Assembly: GCA_938085045.1 (NCBI GenBank)
Contig: CALKGI010000168.1
Coordinates: 1-64,000 of the forward strand
Direction: 5' to 3'
Source: an uncultured Alteromonadaceae bacterium
GTDB lineage: Bacteria > Pseudomonadota > Gammaproteobacteria > Enterobacterales > Alteromonadaceae
Length of the DNA: 64,000 nt
A program made the position numbers and the translations under genes. Below, one piece after another: positions 8,754 through 17,078 of the stretch (positions within the stretch are counted from its first letter, which is position 1; every line of letters starts with the position of its first letter). Under the pieces are notes generated by a model. That model was not told the DNA's origin, did not search any database, and saw nothing but the letters and a program-made list of their open reading frames with translations.

Positions 8754-8898
8754 CGGCGATAGTAAATAAAATACTGAAGTTATCGCCCTTAGATGTATCG
8801 CATGATTTGGGCGACAATGATAATAATTAACGTGTTATCGCCCATTTTGTGTAATCATCAAATGGGCGACAATAATATAAATTACTCAGTTGTCGCGG
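8754..8898. repeat. Three hairpin-ended 35-bp units at an exact 55-bp period
   Basis: Units at 8754-8788, 8809-8843 and 8864-8898 each start with cGGCGAtA or gGGCGACAA and end with agTTaTCGCCC or agTTGTCGCgg, so each can form a terminal stem. The two spacers are exactly 20 bases (8789-8808 and 8844-8863). The unit interiors are AT-rich and divergent. They lie immediately upstream of the AAA ATPase gene, where they could be repeated operator sites or structured RNA. See finding. Confidence 0.7.
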
Positions 8899-8951
8899 AT
8901 TATACGTCAAAATATAACTAAATATATAACCTTATTTATCGACAAAAAACC

Positions 8952-9054
8952 GTGTCCACAGGTGTCCGCAAGGTGTCCGAACGTAAAATACTGTTCACAA
9001 TCAAAATTTATATTCAATAAAAACAGTAAGATACACTTTGGCATGATCGTTGTA
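8952..9054 (+). promoter_or_regulatory. Sigma-54-like promoter with phased GTGTCC repeats upstream
   Basis: TTGGCATGATCGTTGTAA places GG at 9040-9041 and GT at 9052-9053, ten bases between, close to the sigma-54 pattern TGGCACG-N4-TTGCA except that the -12 GC is GT. Transcription would start near 9065 and give a leader of about 65 bases before the export operon at 9131. Three GTGTCC copies at 8952, 8962 and 8973 are spaced 10 and 11 bases apart, about one helical turn, where an enhancer-binding activator would sit. The rest of 8676-8950 holds the repeat array and AT-rich sequence. Confidence 0.45.
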
Positions 9055-9130
9055 ATACGGTTTGTATAGATGCTTGCAATTATGTGAGTTCAGGTGATTC
9101 GACAATTCGACGATAATCAGGTGAATAGCA

Positions 9131-10405
9131 ATGATAAAAGATACCTCCAGTCAAGACGTACAAGTAGCACCCGTAAGCAAATTGAAAAAACGTCTGACAG
9201 TAGGTTTGGCAACGGCGGTAGGTTTGAGTATTGCCGTTTGGTTTGCAGCCCCTGGGTTTTCTAGTCTTTATAGTTCTGATTTTACGGTGTCTGAACAAAG
9301 TCTGCGTTTTGCATCGGTCGTACGCGGTGATTTACAACGAGATTTGGCCGTGCAAGGTAAAATTGTGGCGGCGGTTAGTCCTACCTTGTTTTCTCCGTCT
9401 AACGGTACGGTGTCGCTCAATGTTCAAGCGGGAGATAGGGTTGAAAAAGGTCAGATTCTGGCAACCATCGAAAGCCCTGAACTGAAAAACCAGTTTGATC
9501 AAGAGTCAGCGCGCCAACAAGAAATGCAAGTAGAGGTTGGTCGACAAAAAATTGAAACAAAGGCGGCATTGCTCGATAACAGGCAACGAACCGAAATGGC
9601 CAGTGTTGATTTAGAAGCGGCCAATGCTTATTCAGTACGAGCCGAGGTCAGCATAAAAAACGCCTTAATTAGCAAAGAAGAATACGAGCAAGAAGTGGTT
9701 AAACTCAAAAAAGCCAAGTTGCAACATAACCATGCATTGCAAAACGAACAGCTGCAAAAAGAAAAACTCGAATTTGAACTCACCGCAAAAAAACTCCAAT
9801 TTGACCGCCAACAATTCGTGGTTAACGACCTTAAGCGTCAAATCGAAGCCCTTAACTTGCGTTCACCGCTCAACGGCGTGGTTGGTGCAGTTAACATCAA
9901 TGAAAAAGATGCGGTTAACAAAAACCAATCGTTAATCTCTGTTGTTGATTTAACCGCTTTTGAAATTGAAGTGAACATTCCTGAAAGTTACGCCGACGAT
10001 TTAGGTGTAGGCCTTGCCACCGAAATTTCGTTCAACGGCGAAAAACATATGGGTGAGTTAACAGCGATATCGCCCGAGGTCATTAATGGTCAAGTTGCCG
10101 GGCGCGTGCGTTTTAGCTTTGAAACACCCACAGGTTTGCGTCAAAATCAGCGAGTATCGGCTCGGGTATTAATTGAATCAAGAAACAACGTATTAAAAGT
10201 GCGGCGCGGGGCGTTTGTTGAGTCTGGTGGTGGCCGACTGGCTTATGTTGTTAATGAAAAAAGTGCCGTTAGGTCACAAATACAGGTAGGTGCAAAAAGC
10301 ATGGGTGAAGTCGAAATTGTCTCTGGCCTTAAAGAAGGTGACAAGATCATCATATCTAGTTTTAGTGAATTTAGTGACAAACAGCAGCTTTACATCTCGC
10401 AATAA
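9131..10405 (+). CDS. Periplasmic adaptor (HlyD/MacA-like) of an ABC export system
   Basis: A 424-residue membrane fusion protein. A single N-terminal anchor (about residues 24-41, VGLATAVGLSIAVWFAA) is followed by a lipoyl-type half (GTVSLNVQAGDRVEKGQILATIESPE), a long helical hairpin rich in Glu, Lys and Gln (about 115-235), the second lipoyl half (LNLRSPLNGVVG) and beta-barrel domains. It would link the inner-membrane ABC permeases encoded downstream to an outer-membrane channel. The ATG follows AGGTGA. It is the first gene of an operon 9131-13745; no TolC gene is present, so a distant one must be used. Confidence 0.85.
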   Translation: MIKDTSSQDVQVAPVSKLKKRLTVGLATAVGLSIAVWFAAPGFSSLYSSDFTVSEQSLRFASVVRGDLQRDLAVQGKIVAAVSPTLFSPSNGTVSLNVQAGDRVEKGQILATIESPELKNQFDQESARQQEMQVEVGRQKIETKAALLDNRQRTEMASVDLEAANAYSVRAEVSIKNALISKEEYEQEVVKLKKAKLQHNHALQNEQLQKEKLEFELTAKKLQFDRQQFVVNDLKRQIEALNLRSPLNGVVGAVNINEKDAVNKNQSLISVVDLTAFEIEVNIPESYADDLGVGLATEISFNGEKHMGELTAISPEVINGQVAGRVRFSFETPTGLRQNQRVSARVLIESRNNVLKVRRGAFVESGGGRLAYVVNEKSAVRSQIQVGAKSMGEVEIVSGLKEGDKIIISSFSEFSDKQQLYISQ

Positions 10406-10471
10406 AAAAGCTCAGTAACAACAATCGCAATAAAGAATCTCGTAATAAACAGCTCAGAATAAAGGAAAAAC

Positions 10472-11164
10472 ATGATGTTAAAAATGAACAATGTCAGCAA
10501 AATTTACCGCACCGAGTTGATTGAAACCCATGCTTTGCGGGATATGAACCTGCATGTTGAAGAAGGTGAATTCATTGCCATCACCGGCCCTTCAGGCTCA
10601 GGTAAATCGACCTTTTTAAACATCGCCGGATTGCTAGAAAATTACTCTCAAGGTGATTATTTTCTTGATGGCGAAAATGTATCTGGTCTGTCTGATGACA
10701 AGCTGTCGACCATTCGTAACGAAAAAATTGGCTTTATTTTTCAAGGGTTTAACCTTATCCCTGATTTGACGTTGTTTGACAATGTGGATGTCCCCTTATG
10801 TTACCGTGGCCTTAAAAGTGCTGACCGTAAAAAGCGTATAGAAGAAGCACTCGAAATGGTGGGCTTGGCATCAAGGATGAAACACTTTCCCGGACAACTC
10901 TCAGGTGGACAGCAGCAGCGTGTGGCCATTGCTCGTGCCATCGCCGGTAGCCCGCGTTTTTTACTGGCCGATGAACCAACTGGTAACCTCGACACCCTAA
11001 TGGCCAGACAAGTCATGGAATTGCTTGAAGACATCAATAAAAAGGGCACCACTATCATCATGGTGACCCATGACAATCAACTGGCTAAGCGAGCGCATCG
11101 TAACGTTCAAATACTTGATGGTCAGGTAAACGACATCAAACAGCGTGAAGCAATCGCAGTATAA
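10472..11164 (+). CDS. ABC transporter ATP-binding protein (MacB/LolD type)
   Basis: A 230-residue ATPase that powers the two FtsX-like permeases encoded next. Walker A is GPSGSGKST (39-47), the Q-loop is in [13 protein letters not shown], the signature is LSGGQ (143-147) and Walker B is FLLADEP with D-loop GNLD (about 163-174). This is the classic sequence of the MacB/LolD branch, in which the ATPase can be a separate protein. Two tandem ATGs follow AAAGGAAAAAC; either could start. It lies 66 bases after the adaptor gene and 11 before the first permease. Confidence 0.92.
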   Translation: MMLKMNNVSKIYRTELIETHALRDMNLHVEEGEFIAITGPSGSGKSTFLNIAGLLENYSQGDYFLDGENVSGLSDDKLSTIRNEKIGFIFQGFNLIPDLTLFDNVDVPLCYRGLKSADRKKRIEEALEMVGLASRMKHFPGQLSGGQQQRVAIARAIAGSPRFLLADEPTGNLDTLMARQVMELLEDINKKGTTIIMVTHDNQLAKRAHRNVQILDGQVNDIKQREAIAV

Positions 11165-11175
11165 AAGGGGGCAGC

Positions 11176-12531
11176 ATGTTTAAATACAATTTAAAACTGG
11201 CATTCAAAAGCCTGCATTATCGTACCGGGCTGACTGCTTTGATGGTCGCCACCATTGGTATTGGCATTGGTATGTTAATGACCATGGTTACCATTGGTCA
11301 TCAGGCCAGAAAAGTGCCTTTGCCAGGATTGAGTGACCAACTGTTTTTGGTTCGAATGGACAGCCGTCATGCCGATGCTCGCGATGTTACTTTGCCCCAG
11401 CGCATGGTTAACCTGACTTATCGTGATGCACTTAACCTGTTTAATGCCAAAACCGTGGCGTCACAGCAAACGTTTAACTTTAAAGTTTTTCCTATTCTTG
11501 ATGCTCAAGAAGAGAGTTCTCGGCCAATTCAAGCCATGGTTGACGCCACTACCGCCAGCTTTTTTGATATGTTTGGCGCGCGATTTATCTACGGTAAGGC
11601 TTGGACAAAAAGTGAAAATGGTGCACCAGTCATTGTGATCAGTAAAAAAACCAACGACCAGCTTTTTGGTGGCCGCGACAGTATTGGTGAGCAAATAGTC
11701 GTAGGCACGGGTAAAGCAACAGTTGTTGGCGTGTTAGATGATTGGAGCACGCCAAGACGCATATTCGATGGTTCATACAGTTCTAGCCGCTTTGACGATG
11801 CATTTATACCGTATCAGTTTGCACTAGACATTAATGCCCAGCGTAGTCAAAGAATGAGCTGTCATCCGCAAGATGCAGGCAAACGTTTGGCTTTTACTAC
11901 CACTGACTTACAGGGCTTGTTGAGCTCTGAATGTACCTGGGTTAATTTCTGGGCGAAAATCGACAACCCGGCAGATGCACAGCAATACCGAGCGTTTGCC
12001 GAACAGTACGTTGTCGAACAAAAAGGTTATGGTCGTTTTCCTCGTCCTATCTTGAATTTTATTCTTAATATTGATGAACAATATGCAATGGCCCGCTTTG
12101 GTGGTGGCCGCCAAGAAACGCTTAACCTATTGGCTTATCTGTTCTTTTTTGTCTGCCTAGTTAATGCGGTGGGCATGTTGCTGACCAAGTTTTTATCAAC
12201 GTCAAAAGAAGTTTGCTTGCGCCGCGCCTTGGGTGCCAAGAAAAAAATTATCATGGGCCAATACCTGCTCGAAGTGATGATGATTGGTTTGATGGGGGGC
12301 TTGTTAGGTGTGGTGATGTCATTCGGTGGATTGACCTTAATGAAACATGTGCGTATGTATGCGTCTGATTATACTGCCGACATGGAAGTATTGAACTTGG
12401 CTTATCAGCTGGATTGGAGCATGGTTTCAGCCTCCATAGGGGTGGCTATTGCAAGTACCATAGTTGTGGGTCTTTATCCGGTGTGGCGTATTGTTAACGT
12501 CAGTCCAGCCAGTCAGTTAAAAGGGGCATGA
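11176..12531 (+). CDS. ABC permease, FtsX/MacB family (first of two)
   Basis: A 451-residue permease with the MacB layout: one N-terminal membrane helix (about 20-38), a large periplasmic core domain, and three C-terminal helices (LNLLAYLFFFVCLVNAVGML and two more), with the FtsX-type RRALGAKKKI coupling motif. Unlike MacB, it carries no fused ATPase. It pairs with the next gene as a heterodimer. The stop overlaps the next start (ATG at 12528, TGA at 12529-12531), so the two are coupled. Confidence 0.88.
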   Translation: MFKYNLKLAFKSLHYRTGLTALMVATIGIGIGMLMTMVTIGHQARKVPLPGLSDQLFLVRMDSRHADARDVTLPQRMVNLTYRDALNLFNAKTVASQQTFNFKVFPILDAQEESSRPIQAMVDATTASFFDMFGARFIYGKAWTKSENGAPVIVISKKTNDQLFGGRDSIGEQIVVGTGKATVVGVLDDWSTPRRIFDGSYSSSRFDDAFIPYQFALDINAQRSQRMSCHPQDAGKRLAFTTTDLQGLLSSECTWVNFWAKIDNPADAQQYRAFAEQYVVEQKGYGRFPRPILNFILNIDEQYAMARFGGGRQETLNLLAYLFFFVCLVNAVGMLLTKFLSTSKEVCLRRALGAKKKIIMGQYLLEVMMIGLMGGLLGVVMSFGGLTLMKHVRMYASDYTADMEVLNLAYQLDWSMVSASIGVAIASTIVVGLYPVWRIVNVSPASQLKGA

Positions 12532-13745
12532 TCATGCAAACTAAACAAGTTCTTAGCACCATCAGACGCAATAAAGCGACCTCATTGTTGGTTATTTTAC
12601 AGGTCGCACTGACCTTGATGATTGTATCCAATGCGGTATTCGAGACGATGACCAGTTTGGCGTTATGGAATCAACCAACGGGTCTTGCAGAAAAGCAATT
12701 GGTTGCGGTGCGCCATCAGGTGTTCGACCCTACCGTCAATGTAGGTGCAATGATTGATAAAGACATTGAAAGGCTCAATAGAATTGAAGGGGTTACAGCG
12801 ACTTTGTTAACCTCAGAGATTCCGCTCGACAGTCAGCGTAATAACATTCACACGGTTTATTTAACCAACAGTGCTGACGCCAAAGAAAACTACATAGAGC
12901 GCTTTGATAGCTCCGAAGCCCTGCTGGGCATGATTGATGCCACCGTTGTTGAAGGCCGCAACTTTAACCCTAGCGAAATTACACAAGGCCAATTTGGCCA
13001 AGTGAGCAGCAACGTTTCGGTGGTTATGGTCAGCGAGGCTTTTGCCAAAGCGACTTTTCCTGATGAAAGTGCTGTGGGTAAAACACTATGGCAGAGTCTT
13101 GGCGCAGAGCCTGTTAAAATTATTGGCGTATACAGCGACTTTTTAGCTGGTGAAACGTTAAGCAACTACCACACCATAATAAGACCATTGCTCATCTACC
13201 GAACCGATGCCGAACTTAACTACCTGTTAAAACTCAATGTCGATTGGACGAAACCATTATTAGATGAAATCACCGATGTGATGTATCAAACCCCGGGGCG
13301 TTATGTGTCTGTGGTTGAAGCACTGGCCAGACCGAAAAAGCGCATGTATGACGGTCGTGGTAGTCATTCGTTTACTTTGTTAGGTATTAGTGGGTTGGCG
13401 ATGTTGATCACCGGTCTTGGTATTTCAGGGTTGATCACCTTCACTGTTAATCAGCGTAAAAAACAGATTGGTATTCGAAGGGCACTGGGCGGCACTAAAA
13501 GACAAATCGTCAATTTTTTCATTATAGAGATCAGTTTGTTGACTGCTATGGGCGCGATGCTAGGCGTGGTATTAACATTCGGACTCAACTACCTAATGTC
13601 TGACCAATCTGGTACGCAAAGCGGTTTGAATTGGTTACCACTGATATTATTAATTGGTGCCATTTGGGCAGTGAACATATTTGCATCGTGGTTACCGGCT
13701 AAAAGAGCGAGCTTGATTGAGCCTGCTATTGTGACTCGAGGATAA
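12528..13745 (+). CDS. ABC permease, FtsX/MacB family (second of two)
   Basis: A 405-residue paralogue of the preceding permease: one N-terminal helix (SLLVILQVALTLMIVSNAVF), a periplasmic domain and three C-terminal helices, with the coupling motif RKKQIGIRRALGGTKRQI. Split MacB-like systems with two different permeases, a separate ATPase and an adaptor are common in Alteromonadales and are usually linked to sigma-54 activator/kinase pairs. Here such a pair lies 10 kb away at 23523. An alternative ATG at 12534 is possible. The exported substrate is unknown; peptides are plausible. Confidence 0.88.
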   Translation: MIMQTKQVLSTIRRNKATSLLVILQVALTLMIVSNAVFETMTSLALWNQPTGLAEKQLVAVRHQVFDPTVNVGAMIDKDIERLNRIEGVTATLLTSEIPLDSQRNNIHTVYLTNSADAKENYIERFDSSEALLGMIDATVVEGRNFNPSEITQGQFGQVSSNVSVVMVSEAFAKATFPDESAVGKTLWQSLGAEPVKIIGVYSDFLAGETLSNYHTIIRPLLIYRTDAELNYLLKLNVDWTKPLLDEITDVMYQTPGRYVSVVEALARPKKRMYDGRGSHSFTLLGISGLAMLITGLGISGLITFTVNQRKKQIGIRRALGGTKRQIVNFFIIEISLLTAMGAMLGVVLTFGLNYLMSDQSGTQSGLNWLPLILLIGAIWAVNIFASWLPAKRASLIEPAIVTRG

Positions 13746-13753
13746 CTCGGTAT

Positions 13754-13776
13754 GGGGAGCAAATAGGTGCTTCCCC
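13754..13776. terminator. Hairpin between convergent permease and LysR genes
   Basis: GGGGAGC (13754-13760) pairs with GCTTCCCC (13769-13776) with one bulged T, just after the permease stop and just before the convergent LysR stop. There is no strong T-run on either side, so it is at best a weak bidirectional terminator. Confidence 0.4.
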
Positions 13777-13787
13777 GTTATTTCCTG

Positions 13788-14690
13788 TCAATGGTTAATA
13801 AAGGGGTTTGCCCTGAGTCGTGCGACAGCTAAATCGATGAATGATCGAATCTTGGCGTTGGCCTGTCGTCCCTCCAAATGGATTATGTTAACGGGCAGTG
13901 AATCAGGCTCGTAGTCTCGTAAGATACGAACCAAATTCCCGGCCCGTATTTCCTCACCAACCTGGTAGGACATCAACCGGGTGATACCAAAATTCTGCTT
14001 AGCAGCCTCAATAGCCGCGCCGTTTTGATTACAATGTAAACGCGGAAAAAGCTTCACTGCCACCTTACCACCGGATGATTTAAACTGCCACGTAGTTGAA
14101 GATTCAGCAGTTGATGCGAGTATTATTTCATGGTCGGTTAGATCATTTGGGGTATCTGGTGTACCGTATTTTTTAAAGTAGTCAGGTGAACCACAAACAA
14201 CCTTCTGGATACTGCCAACCTGGGTGGCGAACATGTTTGAATCTTTCAAAGGGCCAATTCGGATTGCCACATCTAAACCCTCGTCAAGAATATTACCAAC
14301 GCGGTCATAGAATAAAGCCCTTACCTCGACTTCAGCATTTTGTTGTAAATATTCGGTCAAAATAGGGGCAATGTGTATTTGTCCAAACAAGACCGGTGCG
14401 GTGACAGACAGAACACCTTTGGGCGTGGTGTAACTGCCTGAAGCAGCAGCTTCAGCTTGCTCAAGATCTTCTAAAATTCGCTTGGTATCATCGAAAAAAC
14501 GTACACCAGAATCAGTCAGTCGAACATGCCGCGTAGTTCGATTGAACAGACGCACGCCTAAAGCGTGTTCTAATTGTGCTATCGACCGGGTGACGGCAGG
14601 CGGTGATAGGTCTAGTTTTCGGCTAGCAGCAACGAAGCTTTGACATTCTGCCGCTGCTACAAACACCCGCATTGTTTCAAATTTATCCAT
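13788..14690 (-). CDS. LysR-family transcriptional regulator
   Basis: A 300-residue LTTR. The start MDKFETMRVFVAAAECQSF at 14690 follows a GAGG site; a GTG six codons earlier is rejected. The N-terminal winged helix contains SFVAASRKLDLSPPAVTRSI, the family's recognition-helix region (about residues 18-45), followed by RLFNRTTRHVRLTDSG. The effector domain spans about 90-295. It is divergent from the DUF1348 / flavin-binding pair at 14841, which it most likely regulates from the 150-base spacer, a usual LysR arrangement. The effector is unknown. Confidence 0.88.
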   Translation of the reverse strand: MDKFETMRVFVAAAECQSFVAASRKLDLSPPAVTRSIAQLEHALGVRLFNRTTRHVRLTDSGVRFFDDTKRILEDLEQAEAAASGSYTTPKGVLSVTAPVLFGQIHIAPILTEYLQQNAEVEVRALFYDRVGNILDEGLDVAIRIGPLKDSNMFATQVGSIQKVVCGSPDYFKKYGTPDTPNDLTDHEIILASTAESSTTWQFKSSGGKVAVKLFPRLHCNQNGAAIEAAKQNFGITRLMSYQVGEEIRAGNLVRILRDYEPDSLPVNIIHLEGRQANAKIRSFIDLAVARLRANPFINH

Positions 14691-14840
14691 CGTACAGCGC
14701 CTCAACACTTAAGTTCTATTATTTCATTATTTGTAATAGATAATTCTAATATTACTCAATTATTTCAGTTTAGAACAATTGTATATTGAGCTTCGAGATC
14801 ACACAAGACCTTGAAACTCAATATCACTTTGGAGCAAAGT

Positions 14841-15305
14841 ATGTCTAGACCACCACTACCTCCGTTTACTGAAGCAACTGCCATCGAAAAAGTACGGCTT
14901 GCTGAAGATGGTTGGAATTCTCGCGATGCAGCCAAAGTTGCCACCGCTTATACGCTTGATACCAAATGGCGCAATCGGGCTCAATTTGCGAATAATCGCG
15001 CACAAGCTCAGGAATTCTTGACTGGGAAATGGATCAAGGAACAAGAATATCGGTTGATCAAAGAGCTATGGACATTCACGGGTAACCGTATCGCGGTGCG
15101 TTATGCCTATGAATGGCACGATGACAGCGGCAACTGGTTTCGTTCTTATGGCAACGAAAACTGGGAATTTGCAGAGAATGGTCTGATGCAAAACCGTTTC
15201 GCATGTGTCAACGATTTGCCGATTAAAGAGGAAGAGCGCAAATTCCTCTGGCCGCTTGGTCGCCGTCCAGACGACCACCCAAGTTTAAGCGATCTAGGTT
15301 TGTAA
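14841..15305 (+). CDS. DUF1348 family (NTF2-like fold) protein
   Basis: A 154-residue protein of the DUF1348 family. It opens with the characteristic [16 protein letters not shown] and has WNSRD, the [10 protein letters not shown] strand, [19 protein letters not shown] and [14 protein letters not shown]. The fold is a cone-shaped NTF2-like barrel that binds small molecules; no reaction is established. The start at 14841 follows GGAG; ten extra upstream residues in frame do not belong to the family. It lies 17 bases before the flavin-binding gene on the same strand and is probably co-transcribed with it under the divergent LysR gene. Confidence 0.85.
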   Translation: MSRPPLPPFTEATAIEKVRLAEDGWNSRDAAKVATAYTLDTKWRNRAQFANNRAQAQEFLTGKWIKEQEYRLIKELWTFTGNRIAVRYAYEWHDDSGNWFRSYGNENWEFAENGLMQNRFACVNDLPIKEEERKFLWPLGRRPDDHPSLSDLGL

Positions 15306-15322
15306 TTGATGAGGCAATTAAG

Positions 15323-15946
15323 TTGAATTATTCGAGTGATATTGCGTTTACTGAAAAGGTGAAAGCTATTCAAACCCGCAAGGGGTCAAGGGGGGCTTAC
15401 GCCCGAATGGAAGAAAACGGTGGCTGGGATACTGAAATCATACCTAGTATCGCAGCCTATATTGCGGCACAGCGGAGCTTTTTTCTGTCAACCGCCAATG
15501 CCGAGGGTCAACCTTATATTCAACATCGAGGTGGTCCACCGGGTTTCCTAAAAGTACTCGACGAGAAAACATTGGCGTTTGCCGACTATAAGGGCAACAG
15601 GCAGTTCATCAGTCAGGGAAATTTGCTTGAAAATACCAAAGCATTCATCTTTTTAATTGATTACACCAATAAATCTCGGGTAAAAATCTGGGGTACTGCT
15701 GAGGTCATCGAAGATGACTCTGACCTGCTAGAGCGATTGATGCCCGGCCGCAAGGAATATAGGGCACTACCTGAGCAGGTTATTAAATTTACAGTTGAAG
15801 CAATTGACCGTAATTGCCCGCAGCATATTCCGCAACGTTTTGAAGTAGAAGACGTTGAGCGTGTTCTCAGTCAAAGAGATGCTCGAATTGAGCAACTTGA
15901 AGGTCAGGTGCGGGAGTTAACAGAGCAAGTTAGGACAACTAGCTAA
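15323..15946 (+). CDS. Pyridoxamine 5'-phosphate oxidase-fold flavoprotein
   Basis: A 207-residue protein of the PNPOx-like split-barrel family, which binds FMN or a related flavin and often reduces or detoxifies small molecules. Diagnostic strings are FFLSTANAEGQPYIQHRGG, the LAFADYKGNRQFIS phosphate-contact region and the VKIWGTAEV strand. The C-terminus (about 180-205) is a short coiled coil. The start is a TTG at 15323 preceded by GAGG; a later ATG would truncate the domain. It is the second gene of the LysR-linked pair. Confidence 0.8.
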   Translation: MNYSSDIAFTEKVKAIQTRKGSRGAYARMEENGGWDTEIIPSIAAYIAAQRSFFLSTANAEGQPYIQHRGGPPGFLKVLDEKTLAFADYKGNRQFISQGNLLENTKAFIFLIDYTNKSRVKIWGTAEVIEDDSDLLERLMPGRKEYRALPEQVIKFTVEAIDRNCPQHIPQRFEVEDVERVLSQRDARIEQLEGQVRELTEQVRTTS

Positions 15947-15975
15947 CACACATCTTTAAACTCAGGGTTTGCAAA

Positions 15976-16143
15976 TTAATCAACTTTTTGCAGGAAATCG
16001 CTGTGAAGTTGGGTGAGCCCTTTTTCTGGGCCGTCTGTATGCTCAAAGCAAACCCTGTTCAGAGTCAATATATCCATATTTCCCGTTTTCGAACCTCCAA
16101 CCGCTGTACTCAAAACGGCATAACTATTCAACAGAACATCCAT
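15976..16143 (-). CDS. Possible 55-residue protein or gene remnant
   Basis: An open frame beginning ATG at 16143 after a CGGGGA-like site and ending TAA at 15976. The product opens MDVLLNSYAV and ends with SDFLQKVD; its composition looks coding (few low-complexity runs), but I recognise no family. It may be a remnant of a larger gene, since the frame is closed only a few codons upstream. A perfect 10-bp inverted pair (CAGGGTTTGC at 15963-15972, GCAAACCCTG at 16048-16057) spans its 3' half. The remainder of 15947-16526 shows no other gene. Confidence 0.3.
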   Translation of the reverse strand: MDVLLNSYAVLSTAVGGSKTGNMDILTLNRVCFEHTDGPEKGLTQLHSDFLQKVD

Positions 16144-16526
16144 TAATCCCCGATAGCAAAACGATGTTTGTCTCCACTTTAATAACCCCCATATGGGTTA
16201 GCTTGATGTTTCTAATCCTTAGTCTAGTATTTATTTACTCACGGAAGAGCGACGCTTAATTTTACGCAAAAATCTGTTTAATAAAAGTGCAAGAAACAAG
16301 GAAATGACAAAAATAAATCGTTTTATAACAACTGTATGGTAACATTCGCGCCGTTAAATAATTAAGAATACCGATAATACATGGCGCCGTTTTGGGTGTC
16401 GGTACGAAGGTATCAGGAAGTCGCCTTTTGGTGGATAATATGGATGAATAAATACACACGGCAGTGTATGAGGCTTACTTACGTATGACGACAAAAGACA
16501 ATCCTTTACTATATTCAGGAAGAACA

Positions 16527-17066
16527 ATGAGTAGTATAACTGAGACAAAAACTGATAAGCCGTGCGAGTCGCGGCGAAATTTCTTATTGGCAGGTGCCAC
16601 CACCTTTGTAATGGCCAGTATGCCTGGTATGGCAAGCGCAGCTAATTTGCTTGTAAAAGAATACCCACGGCACAAAATTGGTCAAATCAGCCAACTTCAA
16701 ACCAACAAACCAATGGACTTCCAGTTCCCACTTGATAATCCGATCTCAACCTTCGTGTTGGTCAAGCTCGGTGAACGAGCCGGAGCCGGTGTCGGCAAAG
16801 ACAAAGACATTGTTGCCTTTAGCAATCTATGTACCCACATGGGCGGCCCGTTGAACGGCTCTTATAAGTCTGAGCATAAAGCAATGGGACCTTGTCCTTT
16901 GCATTTGACAACCTTTGATTTGACCCGCCATGGCATGGTGATCGCCGGACACGCAACTGAAAGTCTGCCACAAGCAAGACTCGAAGTTGACGGTGATGAT
17001 ATCTATGTAACCGGGATTATGGGTCTGATATACGGCACCCAAAGTAACCCAATGGCCTGGACGTAA
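16527..17066 (+). CDS. Arsenite-oxidase-type Rieske small subunit (AioB-like)
   Basis: A 179-residue periplasmic Rieske protein. The start at 16527 follows AGGAAGA. A twin-arginine signal is clear (SRRNFLLAGATTFVMASM, cut near ASA), so the folded complex is exported by Tat. The [2Fe-2S] ligands are in CTHMGG and CPLHLT (Cys-x-His twice). The extra cysteines that normally form the Rieske disulfide are Gly and Leu here. In the AioBA family this subunit takes electrons from the molybdenum subunit and passes them to a cytochrome or azurin. The large subunit gene follows after 12 bases and has no signal of its own, as expected for hitchhiking export. Confidence 0.85.
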   Translation: MSSITETKTDKPCESRRNFLLAGATTFVMASMPGMASAANLLVKEYPRHKIGQISQLQTNKPMDFQFPLDNPISTFVLVKLGERAGAGVGKDKDIVAFSNLCTHMGGPLNGSYKSEHKAMGPCPLHLTTFDLTRHGMVIAGHATESLPQARLEVDGDDIYVTGIMGLIYGTQSNPMAWT

Positions 17067-17078
17067 GGAATTTAAACA

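Noticed and set aside
8754-8898. Short CRISPR-like array
   Set aside because: Only three units, unit interiors differ, spacers are of equal 20 bases, and no cas gene is present. It fits operator or hairpin repeats better.
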